Part shown: positions 1-8,630 of the stretch, in pieces
How positions within the stretch are numbered: position 1 is the first letter of the stretch
Layout of the letters: each line of letters opens with the position of its first letter
Assembly (NCBI RefSeq): GCF_027023985.1
Contig: NZ_JALVTW010000010.1
Location: 62,001-126,000 of the forward strand
Source: Persephonella sp.
GTDB taxonomy: Bacteria > Aquificota > Aquificia > Aquificales > Hydrogenothermaceae
Direction: 5' to 3'
DNA: 64,000 nucleotides
The notes under the pieces: model-generated
Seen by the model: the letters and a program-made list of their open reading frames with translations, nothing else
The model's database searches: none
What the model was told of the DNA's origin: nothing
Translations under genes and position numbers: made by a program

Positions 1-2589
1 CAGCTGGATTATATCTATTCCCAGCTTGACAAACCATTACTTGGTAGAGAAGAACTGGTAAAAGAGGCATTAGAAATAGCGAAAAATACAAATTTTAATC
101 AACTTTCTGAAAAAATAACATTTTTTAAACTGAAACATTTTTCCCGTATAATAGCCAAAGACATTTACAAAAAACATGATTTGCTTGAACTGACAGAAGA
201 ATACTCATATCTGGCAGATGCATGTCTGGAAGCTGCATACAAGGCATCCCTTGAAAAAGCAAAGAGCAAATACGGAACACCTATAGACCAGAACACAGCC
301 AAAGAAGCCGAAGGAAGCGTAATTGCACTGGGTAAACACGGAGGTTTAGACCTTAACTACTACTCAGACATAGACATTATGTATATTTACTCTGAAGAAG
401 GAAAAACAGATAAAGGCATATCAAACAGGGAATTTTTCTTTGAAGTCTTTAGAAATGTCACCCAGATACTAATTAGAAGAAATATTGAAGGTCAGGCATG
501 GATTGTAGACCTTGACCTGAGACCTGAAGGCTCAAAAGGAATGATAGCTTACTCCCTTCCTGCTATTGAGTTTTATTACTGGACTCACGGAAGAACATGG
601 GAAAGGCATATGCTAATAAAGGCCAGACATGCTGCAGGAAGCAAAAAAGTATCACAGGAGTTTATGGATATTATAAAGCCTTTTGTTTACAGAAGAAGCA
701 CCGGTGCAGAAGTATTTGAAGAAATAGTTGAGATAAAAAAGCTAATAGAAGAGAATGCCAACAAAAAGGTTCAAAACGGAATTGATATTAAAAAAAGCAA
801 GGGAGGAATTAGGGAAATTGAGTTTACCATTCAGGTATTCCAGCTGTTATACGGAGGGAAAATCCCTGAGCTTCAGGAAAGAAGGACAATAAAAGCCCTA
901 AAAAAACTGATTGAGTTTGAAATAATAGACTCCAGATCAGGAAAACTACTTGAAGAGGCATACTACTTCTTCAGAAAGCTGGAACATTTATTACAGATAA
1001 AAAACTGTGTTCAGACCCAGAAATTTTACTTCAAAGATGCAGATGAATATGCCAGAAAAATGGGTTTTGAAGATACAGAGCAGTTTTTACAAAAGCTAAA
1101 TGACTACAGAGAAAAGGTTAACCAGATTTTTGAAAATCTTACTCCACAGGCAGAAGTTCAGCTTACTCCACTACAAAAATTTATCCTCACAAAGCAGTAT
1201 GAAGAAGAGGCAATAGAATATCTATCTTCCCTTGGATTTAAAAAACCTGAATGGGCTTTAAAAATCTTCAAAAATATATTTTTCAGCAAGCTGTATATTG
1301 AGCTTTCTGATAATTCCAAAGAGATATTCTTTGAGTTTATTCCAACCCTTGAAGAACACCTGAAAAACTTTCCAGATAGAGAAGATTTTCTATTAAACTT
1401 CTCTAAAATGCTTATAAACGGTAGAATGCTATGGGTCTTTGTATCTGCACTGGAACAAAACCAAAAACTTGTTGAGTTTATGCTAAATATTGCAAAGCTG
1501 TCTGATTATATATCAGACCTTATGTCAAAGGACAGGGAGCTTCTTGACTGGGCGTTTGGAATTGAGGAAGTTCCCCAGACTAAAGAGGATTTTCAAAAAG
1601 AGCTTGAAATTATTAAGGAAAAAGAATTTATTGATAGGTTAAAAAAACTGAAAAAAATTGTTGAAGTGTTAGTATCCCTTAGATATCTATCAAAAATTGA
1701 CCAAAACGATGCATATAGCCGCCTAAAAGAAACCAATGAAGCATTATCAAATCTGGCCGATTCTATCCTTGAGCAGCTATACAACTATTTTGAAGGGAAA
1801 GAGTTTGCAATATACGGACTTGGTAAATTAGGTAGCAGAGAAATGAATATTGGTTCTGACCTTGACCTTATATTTGTATTTAAAGATGAAAAAAGCAAAT
1901 ACCAATTTTTAAAAATTCCCCAGCAGATAGTCAATGCCCTTACATCTTACTCAAAGGAAGGCATTTTATACAATCTGGATTTAAGACTCAGACCTTTTGG
2001 AAAAGCAGGAGAGCTATCTCCTCAGCTATCCTTCTATGAAAACTACTTTAAAAAGGAAGCACGGGTCTGGGAAAGACTTGCATGGACTAAAGCAAGATTT
2101 ATCACAGGTGATTTATCTGTAAAACAAGAAATGGACAGGCTTATTGAGGATTTTCTGTTTTCCACAGAAATAAACAGAGAGTTTATTAATGAAGCTATTG
2201 ATATGAGGTTCAGGCTTGAGGGACTTGCAAGGGAAACTCCAGAGGAGATTGATATAAAACTTGGCAAAGGAGGAACAGCAGATATAGAATTTCTCATTCA
2301 GATTTACTCTCTGAAAAACAAAAAAAGACTTACAAACATTCTGGAAGGGGTGGAGTTATTTAAAAAGGAGCTTATAGACGATTACCTGTTTTTAAGGGAG
2401 GTAGAAACAAGACTAAGAATGATAAAAGGAATAGGCCTGTCTAAAATATACAGAAACTCTCCTTTTTTATATAGAGTAGCGCACTCATTTAAAATGGAAC
2501 CTGAGCAACTATGGGAAAAAATTATTAATACTAAAAAGGAAATAAGGGAGATATTTTTAAGGGAGATGAAAATTTTAAGGGAAAGTTAA
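1..2589 (+). CDS. glnE: Glutamine synthetase adenylyltransferase/deadenylylase, 5'-truncated by window edge
   Basis: The reading frame is open from base 1, so the start lies outside the window; 862 codons are visible. GlnE adds and removes AMP on glutamine synthetase in response to PII, setting nitrogen assimilation in the cytosol. Two nucleotidyltransferase domains are visible. The N-terminal one carries GKHGGLDLNYYSDIDIM, with the metal-binding Asp pair at visible residues 123/125. The C-terminal one carries GLGKLGSREMNIGSDLDL, with the Asp pair at 620/622. In each case a helical region follows, including the RxxKGGIREIEF and KLGKGGTADIEF motifs typical of the family. Both active sites look intact, so a bifunctional enzyme is expected. 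The first domain has GKHGG where GKLGG is usual. The gene ends just before a GC-rich hairpin and converges on the NifU-like gene. Confidence 0.93.
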   Translation, partial: QLDYIYSQLDKPLLGREELVKEALEIAKNTNFNQLSEKITFFKLKHFSRIIAKDIYKKHDLLELTEEYSYLADACLEAAYKASLEKAKSKYGTPIDQNTAKEAEGSVIALGKHGGLDLNYYSDIDIMYIYSEEGKTDKGISNREFFFEVFRNVTQILIRRNIEGQAWIVDLDLRPEGSKGMIAYSLPAIEFYYWTHGRTWERHMLIKARHAAGSKKVSQEFMDIIKPFVYRRSTGAEVFEEIVEIKKLIEENANKKVQNGIDIKKSKGGIREIEFTIQVFQLLYGGKIPELQERRTIKALKKLIEFEIIDSRSGKLLEEAYYFFRKLEHLLQIKNCVQTQKFYFKDADEYARKMGFEDTEQFLQKLNDYREKVNQIFENLTPQAEVQLTPLQKFILTKQYEEEAIEYLSSLGFKKPEWALKIFKNIFFSKLYIELSDNSKEIFFEFIPTLEEHLKNFPDREDFLLNFSKMLINGRMLWVFVSALEQNQKLVEFMLNIAKLSDYISDLMSKDRELLDWAFGIEEVPQTKEDFQKELEIIKEKEFIDRLKKLKKIVEVLVSLRYLSKIDQNDAYSRLKETNEALSNLADSILEQLYNYFEGKEFAIYGLGKLGSREMNIGSDLDLIFVFKDEKSKYQFLKIPQQIVNALTSYSKEGILYNLDLRLRPFGKAGELSPQLSFYENYFKKEARVWERLAWTKARFITGDLSVKQEMDRLIEDFLFSTEINREFINEAIDMRFRLEGLARETPEEIDIKLGKGGTADIEFLIQIYSLKNKKRLTNILEGVELFKKELIDDYLFLREVETRLRMIKGIGLSKIYRNSPFLYRVAHSFKMEPEQLWEKIINTKKEIREIFLREMKILRES

Positions 2590-2613
2590 GGGGGAAATTC
2601 CCCCCTGTTTTAT
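2590..2613 (+). terminator. Intrinsic terminator between glnE and the convergent NifU-like gene
   Basis: GGGGG (2590-2594) pairs with CCCCC (2600-2604) and is followed by TGTTTTATTT. It starts directly after the glnE stop and fills the 24-bp gap to the convergent gene, so it probably serves glnE and may also act in the other direction. Confidence 0.7.
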
Positions 2614-2895
2614 TTAAAATCCGCCAAATCCCTGCTCAAGATTTACAGCTACAACCTGCTTAACTTCAGGAATTTCTTCTTTCAGTTTCATCTCAATTCC
2701 GCCTTTGAGTGTAACCAGAGACATCGCACATCCGTGGCAAGCACCCATTAGTCTCACATAAACAGTTCCGTCTTCTCCAATATCTACAAGCTCAACATCA
2801 CCACCATCAAATCTTAAAGCAGGTCTAATTTTTTCTAAAACTTCTTCCACTTTTGCCCTATCTATTTGAACTTTTTCTTTTTGTTCTTGTGTCAT
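2614..2895 (-). CDS. NifU-like C-terminal-domain Fe-S scaffold protein
   Basis: A 93-residue protein made up almost entirely of one NifU C-terminal (Nfu) domain. Such proteins transiently hold a [4Fe-4S] cluster on a CxxC motif, usually in a dimer, and pass it to apo-enzymes in the cytosol. Visible signatures are RPALRFDGGDVELVDI near residues 24-39, the MGACHGC motif with Cys53 and Cys56, and the TLKGGIE stretch. The start is placed at the ATG at 2895 because GGAGGT lies seven bases upstream; an in-frame GTG five codons earlier overlaps that ribosome-binding site. It stands alone, convergent with glnE. Whether it serves general or dedicated Fe-S assembly cannot be told from the sequence. Confidence 0.88.
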   Translation of the reverse strand: MTQEQKEKVQIDRAKVEEVLEKIRPALRFDGGDVELVDIGEDGTVYVRLMGACHGCAMSLVTLKGGIEMKLKEEIPEVKQVVAVNLEQGFGGF

Positions 2896-3004
2896 TTTAT
2901 TAACCTCCACTGATTTTTATTTGCCATTATTATATGCCTTAATTATAGTATTCGTATGATTTTTATCAATAGCCTGATATAATTTTTTCAAAAACAGGGT
3001 TGAG

Positions 3005-3628
3005 ATGAAAGGTTATTTTATAACATTTGAAGGCGTTGAAGGGGCAGGAAAATCTACACAGGCAAAGCTTTTATACCAGTATTTAATAGATAATGGGAAA
3101 GATGTTGTCCTGACCAAAGAACCGGGAGGAACAAAAACAGGCCAGAAAATCCGCCAGATTTTACTGGAAAAAACTGATGAGATATTTCCCCCTGTAGCAG
3201 AACTTATGCTTTATGAAGCAGACAGAAATTTTCATATACATAACCTAATTAAACCTTCTTTACAGCAAGGAAAATATATAATCTGCGATAGATTTACAGA
3301 CTCAACTCTGGCATATCAGGGATATGCACGGGGACTGGATATAAACCTGATAAAACAGCTAAATGAGATAGCTACAGAGGGAATAAAACCTGATATTACA
3401 TTTTTGATAGATATTCCTGTAGAAGAAGGTCTGAAAAGAATCAGACAAACCCGTCAGGCAGACAGAATAGAGGATGAAGATATCCAATTTCACAAAAGAT
3501 TAAGGGAAGGTTTTCTGAAAATAGCCGAAAATGAAAAAGACAGAATAGTGGTTTTAGACGGAATGGAATCTCCGGAAAATATTTTTGCAAAAATTATAGA
3601 GATTTTGAAAAACAGGAATATAATCTAA
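3005..3628 (+). CDS. tmk: Thymidylate kinase (dTMP kinase)
   Basis: 207 residues, the usual length. The enzyme phosphorylates dTMP to dTDP with ATP, an essential step in dTTP synthesis. The P-loop GVEGAGKST is at residues 10-18, the DRF/TDS substrate motif (ICDRFTDSTLAYQG) lies around residue 95, and an Arg-rich LID segment (KRIRQTRQADRIE) lies near residue 140. It is the first gene of tmk-holB-ricT-kdsD, all on the plus strand with gaps of 5 and 11 bp and a short overlap. This echoes the tmk-holB-yaaT neighbourhood known from Firmicutes. A GTTGAG just before the ATG is at best a weak ribosome-binding site. Confidence 0.96.
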   Translation: MKGYFITFEGVEGAGKSTQAKLLYQYLIDNGKDVVLTKEPGGTKTGQKIRQILLEKTDEIFPPVAELMLYEADRNFHIHNLIKPSLQQGKYIICDRFTDSTLAYQGYARGLDINLIKQLNEIATEGIKPDITFLIDIPVEEGLKRIRQTRQADRIEDEDIQFHKRLREGFLKIAENEKDRIVVLDGMESPENIFAKIIEILKNRNII

Positions 3629-3633
3629 AAGTT

Positions 3634-4557
3634 ATGAAACTAATAGGCCATGAAGACACAAAGCATATAATAAGGCTTTTTTTAGATAAGGATTTTCATT
3701 CCTATACATTTTTATTTGAAGGAAAGGATTGTATAGGTAAAAAATTAGTTGCCCTACAGACTGCACGGGCTTTTCTGTGTGAAAAGGGATACGGTTTTGG
3801 GTGTGGTGAGTGTGAAAGTTGCAGGCTGGTAAACAACACAATATCCAATATTTACGAAAATTCCCAGCTAAATCCACATCCTGATTTGAAGCTCATATCT
3901 CCTGAAAAAGAGATAAAAATAGACCAGATAAGGCAAATTATAGATTTTCTGAAACTAAAATCTGTCTCAGGTAAGGTGGTAATTATTGAAAAAGCAGAAA
4001 AAATGAATAAAGAGGCAGCAAATGCCCTGCTAAAAACCCTTGAAGAACCACCTGAAAACTCAATGATAATCCTTACAACATCAAATCAAAATGCCATTTT
4101 GCCTACGGTAGTATCAAGAACCAGAAAAATAAGATTTAAGCCCCTTAAAAAAGAGGAAATACTACAGATTCTGCAGCTAAAAACAGACGACCAAAAACTT
4201 TTAAAAACCCTGATAGCTCTTGCAGATGGAAGTTTATGTCTTCCTGACAAAATACTAAAAAAACCTGAACTATTAAAATACGCAAAAGACCTGTTTAGCC
4301 TACTCGCTGTTCAGCAGTTACATCCTGAAGGAATAATTACTTTAGGGGATGTTTTTGACAAACTGGATATTGATGATATCAACACAACACTGGACATCGT
4401 AGAAAAAATAGCATATAAAAAAATGCTTAAAGGAGATATATCCTCAGAATTTTATGATAAATTTATTAAGGAAAATCAAGAACTTAAGAATGCAATTGGC
4501 AAAGGAGTTAAGAAAAAACTTGCTCTGGAAGGAATGTATTTTAATCTCAAAACATAA
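3634..4557 (+). CDS. holB: DNA polymerase III delta' subunit
   Basis: 307 residues, a clamp-loader AAA+ subunit that helps open and load the beta sliding clamp at replication forks. The P-loop is degenerate (GKDCIGKK), as is normal for delta', which does not hydrolyse ATP. A four-cysteine zinc module (CEKGYGFGCGECESC) follows near residues 49-63. The AEKMNKEAANALLKTLEEPP segment is the Walker-B/box region typical of HolB and DnaX. SRTRKIRF stands where an SRC sensor motif is expected. It starts five bases after the tmk stop, so the two are likely cotranscribed. Confidence 0.93.
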   Translation: MKLIGHEDTKHIIRLFLDKDFHSYTFLFEGKDCIGKKLVALQTARAFLCEKGYGFGCGECESCRLVNNTISNIYENSQLNPHPDLKLISPEKEIKIDQIRQIIDFLKLKSVSGKVVIIEKAEKMNKEAANALLKTLEEPPENSMIILTTSNQNAILPTVVSRTRKIRFKPLKKEEILQILQLKTDDQKLLKTLIALADGSLCLPDKILKKPELLKYAKDLFSLLAVQQLHPEGIITLGDVFDKLDIDDINTTLDIVEKIAYKKMLKGDISSEFYDKFIKENQELKNAIGKGVKKKLALEGMYFNLKT

Positions 4558-4568
4558 GGAGGATAATA

Positions 4569-5456
4569 ATGTCTGTTGCTATAGATACAAAAACAGTAAG
4601 GATAAGATTTTTAGATACGCATAAATTCAGTGATGTGGAAAATGTCCCTGAAGATGTCCAGAAAGGAGATTTTATTGTAATAGAAACAGAAAAAGGGGAA
4701 GAGCTTGTTCTTGTAGTGGGCAGGTCTGTGCCCGACCCTGATAACCCATCCCAGTATAAATTCCTCAGAAAAGCTACGAAGAAGGATATTTCTACATTTG
4801 ATAAACATGAAAAAGAGGCAGAAAAAGCACTGGCATTGTGTAAAAAGCTTGCCGAAAATCTGGGACTAAAAATGAACCTGCTTAAATCCTATATTCCTCT
4901 AAATCGCTCTAAAATCATGTTTTATTATGTGTCTGAAGGAAGAGTTGACTTCAGGCAACTGGTAAAGGAGCTGGCTAAAAGGCTTAAGATGAGAATTGAG
5001 ATGAGACAGGTCGGTGTCAGAGATGGTGTCCAGATGGCAGGTGCTATCGGTGTATGTGGACAGCAATGCTGCTGCTCAGTATTCATAGACAAGTTTGATA
5101 CTGTAAATGTTGAAATGTTAGAAGAGCAAAATCTTCCACCTACCCCGACAAAATTCACCGGTATATGCGGCAGACTTATGTGTTGTCTTGCATTTGAGGT
5201 TGATAACTACTCAATTAGAAAAAACCTACCTGAGCTGGAATCAGAAGTTGAGATAAACGGTAAAAAATACATTGTGAAAGATTATGATTTTATAAAAGAA
5301 ACAATTACCTTGATGAGCGAAGATGGAGAAACTGTTATATATACTTTTGACCAGATAGATGAGCTGGGATTAAAAAGGGAAAGTCCCTGTAGTAATTGCG
5401 GAATGAAAAACAACGAGGTAGAAAGGGTTGAAATTGAAGGAAATGAAAATTCTTGA
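4569..5456 (+). CDS. ricT: PSP1-domain protein, RicT/YaaT family
   Basis: 295 residues of the PSP1 (YaaT/RicT) family. In Bacillus subtilis RicT joins RicA and RicF in an Fe-S complex that helps RNase Y in mRNA maturation; a role here is extrapolation. The N-terminal half is the PSP1 core. A cysteine-rich part carries GVCGQQCCCSVF near residues 158-170 and CGRLMCCLAFE near 200-211, followed by a C-terminal CSNC. These are consistent with cluster binding. A strong ribosome-binding site (AAGGAGG) precedes the ATG. The gene sits directly after tmk-holB, the conserved location. No RicA or RicF gene was recognised in the window. Confidence 0.9.
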   Translation: MSVAIDTKTVRIRFLDTHKFSDVENVPEDVQKGDFIVIETEKGEELVLVVGRSVPDPDNPSQYKFLRKATKKDISTFDKHEKEAEKALALCKKLAENLGLKMNLLKSYIPLNRSKIMFYYVSEGRVDFRQLVKELAKRLKMRIEMRQVGVRDGVQMAGAIGVCGQQCCCSVFIDKFDTVNVEMLEEQNLPPTPTKFTGICGRLMCCLAFEVDNYSIRKNLPELESEVEINGKKYIVKDYDFIKETITLMSEDGETVIYTFDQIDELGLKRESPCSNCGMKNNEVERVEIEGNENS

Positions 5457-6396
5457 TATAGGCAAAAGGGTTCTTCAGGAAGAAAAGAAAGCATTAGAAA
5501 ATCTTATAGAAGCCTTAGATGAAAATTTTGAAAAGGCAGTCCAGCTTATTCTGGACACAAAGGGTAAAGTAATTGTTACAGGAATGGGGAAATCCGGCCA
5601 TATTGGAAATAAAATAGCAGCCACCCTTGCGTCCACCGGAACCCCTGCATTTTTCCTTCATCCTGCAGAGGCAATCCATGGTGATTTGGGTATGATTTCA
5701 AGAGAGGATATTATCCTTGCAATATCAAATAGCGGTGAAACCCCTGAACTCCTTGCCATTATTCCCACCATAAAAAGATGGGGAAACAAAATCATATCTA
5801 TAACAAATAACCCAAAATCTTCTCTGGCACAGGAAAGTGATATTCATCTGTTTTTAAATGTGGAAAAGGAAGCCTGCCCGTTAAATCTTGCACCTACTTC
5901 ATCCTCTACAGCCACACTGGCATTGGGAGATGCACTTGCAGTTGCATTACTTGAAATGAGAGGCTTTACAGCGGAGGATTTTGCCCAGTTCCATCCAGGA
6001 GGTTCACTGGGTAAAAAACTTATGAAAGTCAAAGAAATCATGCATACAGGGAATAAATTACCTGTTGTTTCCCCTGATACACCTTTACAGGAAACAGTAA
6101 TCACAATGTCAGAAAAAGGATTTGGTGCTGCCCTTGTGGCTGAAGATAATAAACTTATTGGTATAATCACAGATGGAGATTTAAGAAGATTTATAAAAGC
6201 AGGGGGAAGTATTGATAAAAGCTATGCAAAAGATACAATGACAGTATCACCTAAGACAATCTCAGAGGATAGATTGGTAGTAGAAGCTTTAGAGCTTATG
6301 GAAAGATACAATATTACCGTTTTACCTGTTACAAAAGATGGCCGTATTATAGGCCTGATTCATATGCATGATATACTCAAAAGCGGTGTTATTTAA
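5443..6396 (+). CDS. kdsD: Arabinose-5-phosphate isomerase (SIS + tandem CBS)
   Basis: About 317 residues of the KpsF/GutQ/KdsD family. It interconverts ribulose 5-phosphate and arabinose 5-phosphate, the first committed step to Kdo for lipopolysaccharide. The SIS domain has VTGMGKSGHIGNKIAATLAS, HGDLGMI and the SNSGETPE loop. The FHPGGSLGKKL signature follows, and two CBS domains (MHTGNKLPVVS... and MTVSPKTIS...) fill the C-terminal third. The ATG at 5443 overlaps the ricT stop by 14 bp and has GAAGG just upstream; an in-frame TTG at 5428 is an alternative start. The later pathway enzyme KdsC is encoded at 38607-39131. The gene converges with the LysR gene with an 8-bp overlap. Confidence 0.94.
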   Translation: MKILDIGKRVLQEEKKALENLIEALDENFEKAVQLILDTKGKVIVTGMGKSGHIGNKIAATLASTGTPAFFLHPAEAIHGDLGMISREDIILAISNSGETPELLAIIPTIKRWGNKIISITNNPKSSLAQESDIHLFLNVEKEACPLNLAPTSSSTATLALGDALAVALLEMRGFTAEDFAQFHPGGSLGKKLMKVKEIMHTGNKLPVVSPDTPLQETVITMSEKGFGAALVAEDNKLIGIITDGDLRRFIKAGGSIDKSYAKDTMTVSPKTISEDRLVVEALELMERYNITVLPVTKDGRIIGLIHMHDILKSGVI

Positions 6397-7270
6397 GATT
6401 TAATAAATATGAAACAAATTCCCTGTCTATTTTTGGCAGTCTTATGTTTTTCTGGGTTATGCAGTAGAACTTTCTTGTAAGGTTTAGTCCCTTTACTTTT
6501 ACTTCTTTTAGCTGTGTTCCAAGTAGATTTTTCACAACAAGTCTTGAAACAAAGGATAAATAATCTGTATTTGATACAAGCCTTGCGATAGCATTACTGC
6601 TGCTTATCTCAATATCCGGTTTTATTTTAATCCCTTTTTTCTCAAGATTTTTTTCAACTATATTTCTTGTTCCTGAGCCTGTTTCCCTGAAAATAAACTT
6701 ATATTTTTTCAGGTCTTTAACATCAATCTCTTCAGGAATATCAGTATTTTTTGAAGCTATCAGGATAATCTCATCATTGTAGAACTCAACGATTTCATAT
6801 TTGCTTGAATGGATTTCATCTTCTATAAGTCCTATATAAAAGGTTTTTGAAAGGATACCTTCTTCAATTTCTTTTGAATTCCCCACAAAAAGACTGATTT
6901 TTATATCCTTTTTTTCCTTTAAAAATTCAGGAAGAATGTCAGGAAGGAGAAAATCACCTATCGTTGTGCTGGCACCAATCCTTAAGGTTTTTTGGAGGTT
7001 TTCCTTCAGGTCAGATAAACCTTCTTCCAGCAGGTCATAATCTTCAAGGATTTTTGATATGTATTTATAGAAAATTTCACCTTCTCTGGTAAGTAAAACG
7101 CCCTTTTTATCCCTATGGAAAAGGGTAATTCCCAGATAGTTTTCCAGTTTTTTTACCTGAAGTGTTACTGTAGGCTGAGATAAAAACAGCAGTTCTGCTG
7201 CTTTTGAAAAACTTTTTGTGTCTGCTACCGTTTTAAAAATTTTAAGCTTATGATAATCAAGGACTTCCAT
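6389..7270 (-). CDS. LysR-family transcriptional regulator
   Basis: 293 residues with an N-terminal winged helix-turn-helix. The signature FSKAAELLFLSQPTVTLQVK lies at about residues 21-40 and is followed by LENYLGITLFHRDKK. The C-terminal 200 residues match the periplasmic-binding-protein-like effector fold of the family. LysR proteins usually regulate a divergent neighbour, but here the neighbour upstream on the same strand is tlyA. The target is therefore unclear, and autoregulation is likely. AGGTGA precedes the ATG. The effector cannot be inferred. The last codons overlap the kdsD 3' end. Confidence 0.9.
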   Translation of the reverse strand: MEVLDYHKLKIFKTVADTKSFSKAAELLFLSQPTVTLQVKKLENYLGITLFHRDKKGVLLTREGEIFYKYISKILEDYDLLEEGLSDLKENLQKTLRIGASTTIGDFLLPDILPEFLKEKKDIKISLFVGNSKEIEEGILSKTFYIGLIEDEIHSSKYEIVEFYNDEIILIASKNTDIPEEIDVKDLKKYKFIFRETGSGTRNIVEKNLEKKGIKIKPDIEISSSNAIARLVSNTDYLSFVSRLVVKNLLGTQLKEVKVKGLNLTRKFYCITQKNIRLPKIDREFVSYLLNLK

Positions 7271-7338
7271 AATTCACCTGTAAAGTTATTTATTAATTTA
7301 TCAAAATATCAAAATAAATGAATATTGTATGATTAAAA

Positions 7339-8157
7339 TCAATTTCTGGATTGTTTAAATTTTTCGTGGGCTTGTTGAACTACCCGTTTTATTTTTTCTT
7401 CTGAAATCTGACTCTTTTTGCAATTGGTTCCCTTTTCAATAAAAGCGAGAAACTCTATATTTCCTTCAGGACCCCATGTTTCAGAAAAGTCTAAATCTTT
7501 AACACAATAACAACTTTCTTCTAAACCATCTATAACTTTTTTAATAGCTTTTTGGTGGAGTTTTTTATCCTTTACAACACCACCTTTAACCTCATTCTTT
7601 GATAATTCAAACTGGGGTTTTATAAGAATTATTCCCTCTGCACCATCTTTTAAAAGTTCACATATATTGGGAAGTATTTTCAATATTGAAATAAAAGAGA
7701 CATCAGAAACAACAAAATCAATTTTTTCAGGGATTTCTTTTTCTGTTAAATATCTGGCATTGGTTTTTTCAAGGGATACTACAGCCGGGTTATTTCTTAG
7801 TTTTTCATGGAGCTGGTTTGTTCCAACATCAACGGCATATACTTTTTTAGCCCCGTGTTGCAGAAGGCAATCTGTGAAACCACCTGTCGAGGCACCTATA
7901 TCAAGGCAGATTTTATCTTTTATATCTGTTTTGAAAACATTTATTCCCTTTTCCAGTTTATAGCCGCCTCTGGATACGTATTTTTCTTTTTCTTTTATGT
8001 AAATATTGGCATCTGTTTTTACTTTTGTCCCAGGTTTATCAACTTTCTGATTGTTAACAAATACAACTCCGGCCATTATAAGCCGCTGGGCTTTTTCCCT
8101 ACTTTCAACCAGTCCTTTTTCCACAAGAAGTTTATCCAATCTCTCTTTTGTAGCCAT
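7339..8157 (-). CDS. tlyA: TlyA-family rRNA 2'-O-methyltransferase
   Basis: 272 residues. TlyA proteins (also called hemolysin A) methylate 2'-OH groups of cytidines in 16S and/or 23S rRNA. An N-terminal S4 RNA-binding domain begins RLDKLLVEKGLVESREKAQR. An FtsJ-like SAM-dependent methyltransferase domain follows, with CLDIGASTGGFTDCLLQ as the SAM-binding motif I and FVVSDVSFIS later. The start is set at the ATG beginning MATKERLDK. An in-frame ATG 19 codons further upstream (8214) would add residues outside the S4 domain. The region to the next gene on the other strand probably holds both promoters. Confidence 0.93.
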   Translation of the reverse strand: MATKERLDKLLVEKGLVESREKAQRLIMAGVVFVNNQKVDKPGTKVKTDANIYIKEKEKYVSRGGYKLEKGINVFKTDIKDKICLDIGASTGGFTDCLLQHGAKKVYAVDVGTNQLHEKLRNNPAVVSLEKTNARYLTEKEIPEKIDFVVSDVSFISILKILPNICELLKDGAEGIILIKPQFELSKNEVKGGVVKDKKLHQKAIKKVIDGLEESCYCVKDLDFSETWGPEGNIEFLAFIEKGTNCKKSQISEEKIKRVVQQAHEKFKQSRN

Positions 8158-8240
8158 AATCCCAAAATATAAGAAGTTTAAATACTTTGCAACAGTTTTA
8201 CGATACTTATACATATATAAAATACAAAACAGGATTTCCT

Positions 8241-8444
8241 ATGGATTTCAGAGAAGGATTAAATGAGTTTGGGAAAGCATTAATCAATATAGGCGTAGCA
8301 TCAATAATATTTGCAATTATACAACCTCTTGTAAAAAATGAATTTTCAAGTAAATTAGGTATTATAGCCTTAATTATGTTTATAATTTTATCAGGGATTG
8401 GTATTTTACTGATTTCCCTGGGAGGAAAAAATAATGACTGTTGA
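8241..8444 (+). CDS. Small two-helix membrane protein
   Basis: 67 residues starting MDFREGLNEF; AGGA lies about six bases upstream of the ATG. Two hydrophobic segments (about residues 16-28 and 37-58) suggest a membrane hairpin with a polar tail ending GGKNNDC. I do not recognise a family with certainty. The next tiny membrane ORF starts inside its last codons, which suggests translational coupling and a joint function. It is divergent from tlyA. Confidence 0.6.
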   Translation: MDFREGLNEFGKALINIGVASIIFAIIQPLVKNEFSSKLGIIALIMFIILSGIGILLISLGGKNNDC

Positions 8445-8541
8445 AGAATATATGATTCTGGTAACTGTTGTCCTTTCTATAATGGGTTTAATCCTGTTCT
8501 TTATCGGCCTTAAATTAGAGAAAAAGAAAAACAGAACATAA
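8434..8541 (+). CDS. 35-residue single-pass membrane protein overlapping the previous gene
   Basis: The ORF runs from ATG 8434 to TAA 8541 and encodes MTVEEYMILV... with one strongly hydrophobic helix (about residues 7-26) and a basic tail KKKNRT, fitting the positive-inside rule. A GGGAGG ribosome-binding site at 8420-8425 sits within the preceding gene, and the start overlaps its last 11 bases. The combination of a good ribosome-binding site, a clean topology and the overlap supports a real small gene. Function is unknown. Confidence 0.5.
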   Translation: MTVEEYMILVTVVLSIMGLILFFIGLKLEKKKNRT

Positions 8542-8630
8542 TCTAAACCTTTCAAATCAGAGATTTCTCATAAAATCCTTCTCTTTCCAAGAATAAAATT
8601 CTGATATAGACAAATCAGTGGAGGCAAAGT

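Noticed and set aside
1593-1784. Minus-strand open frames within glnE
   Set aside because: They overlap a well supported coding frame and lack ribosome-binding sites.
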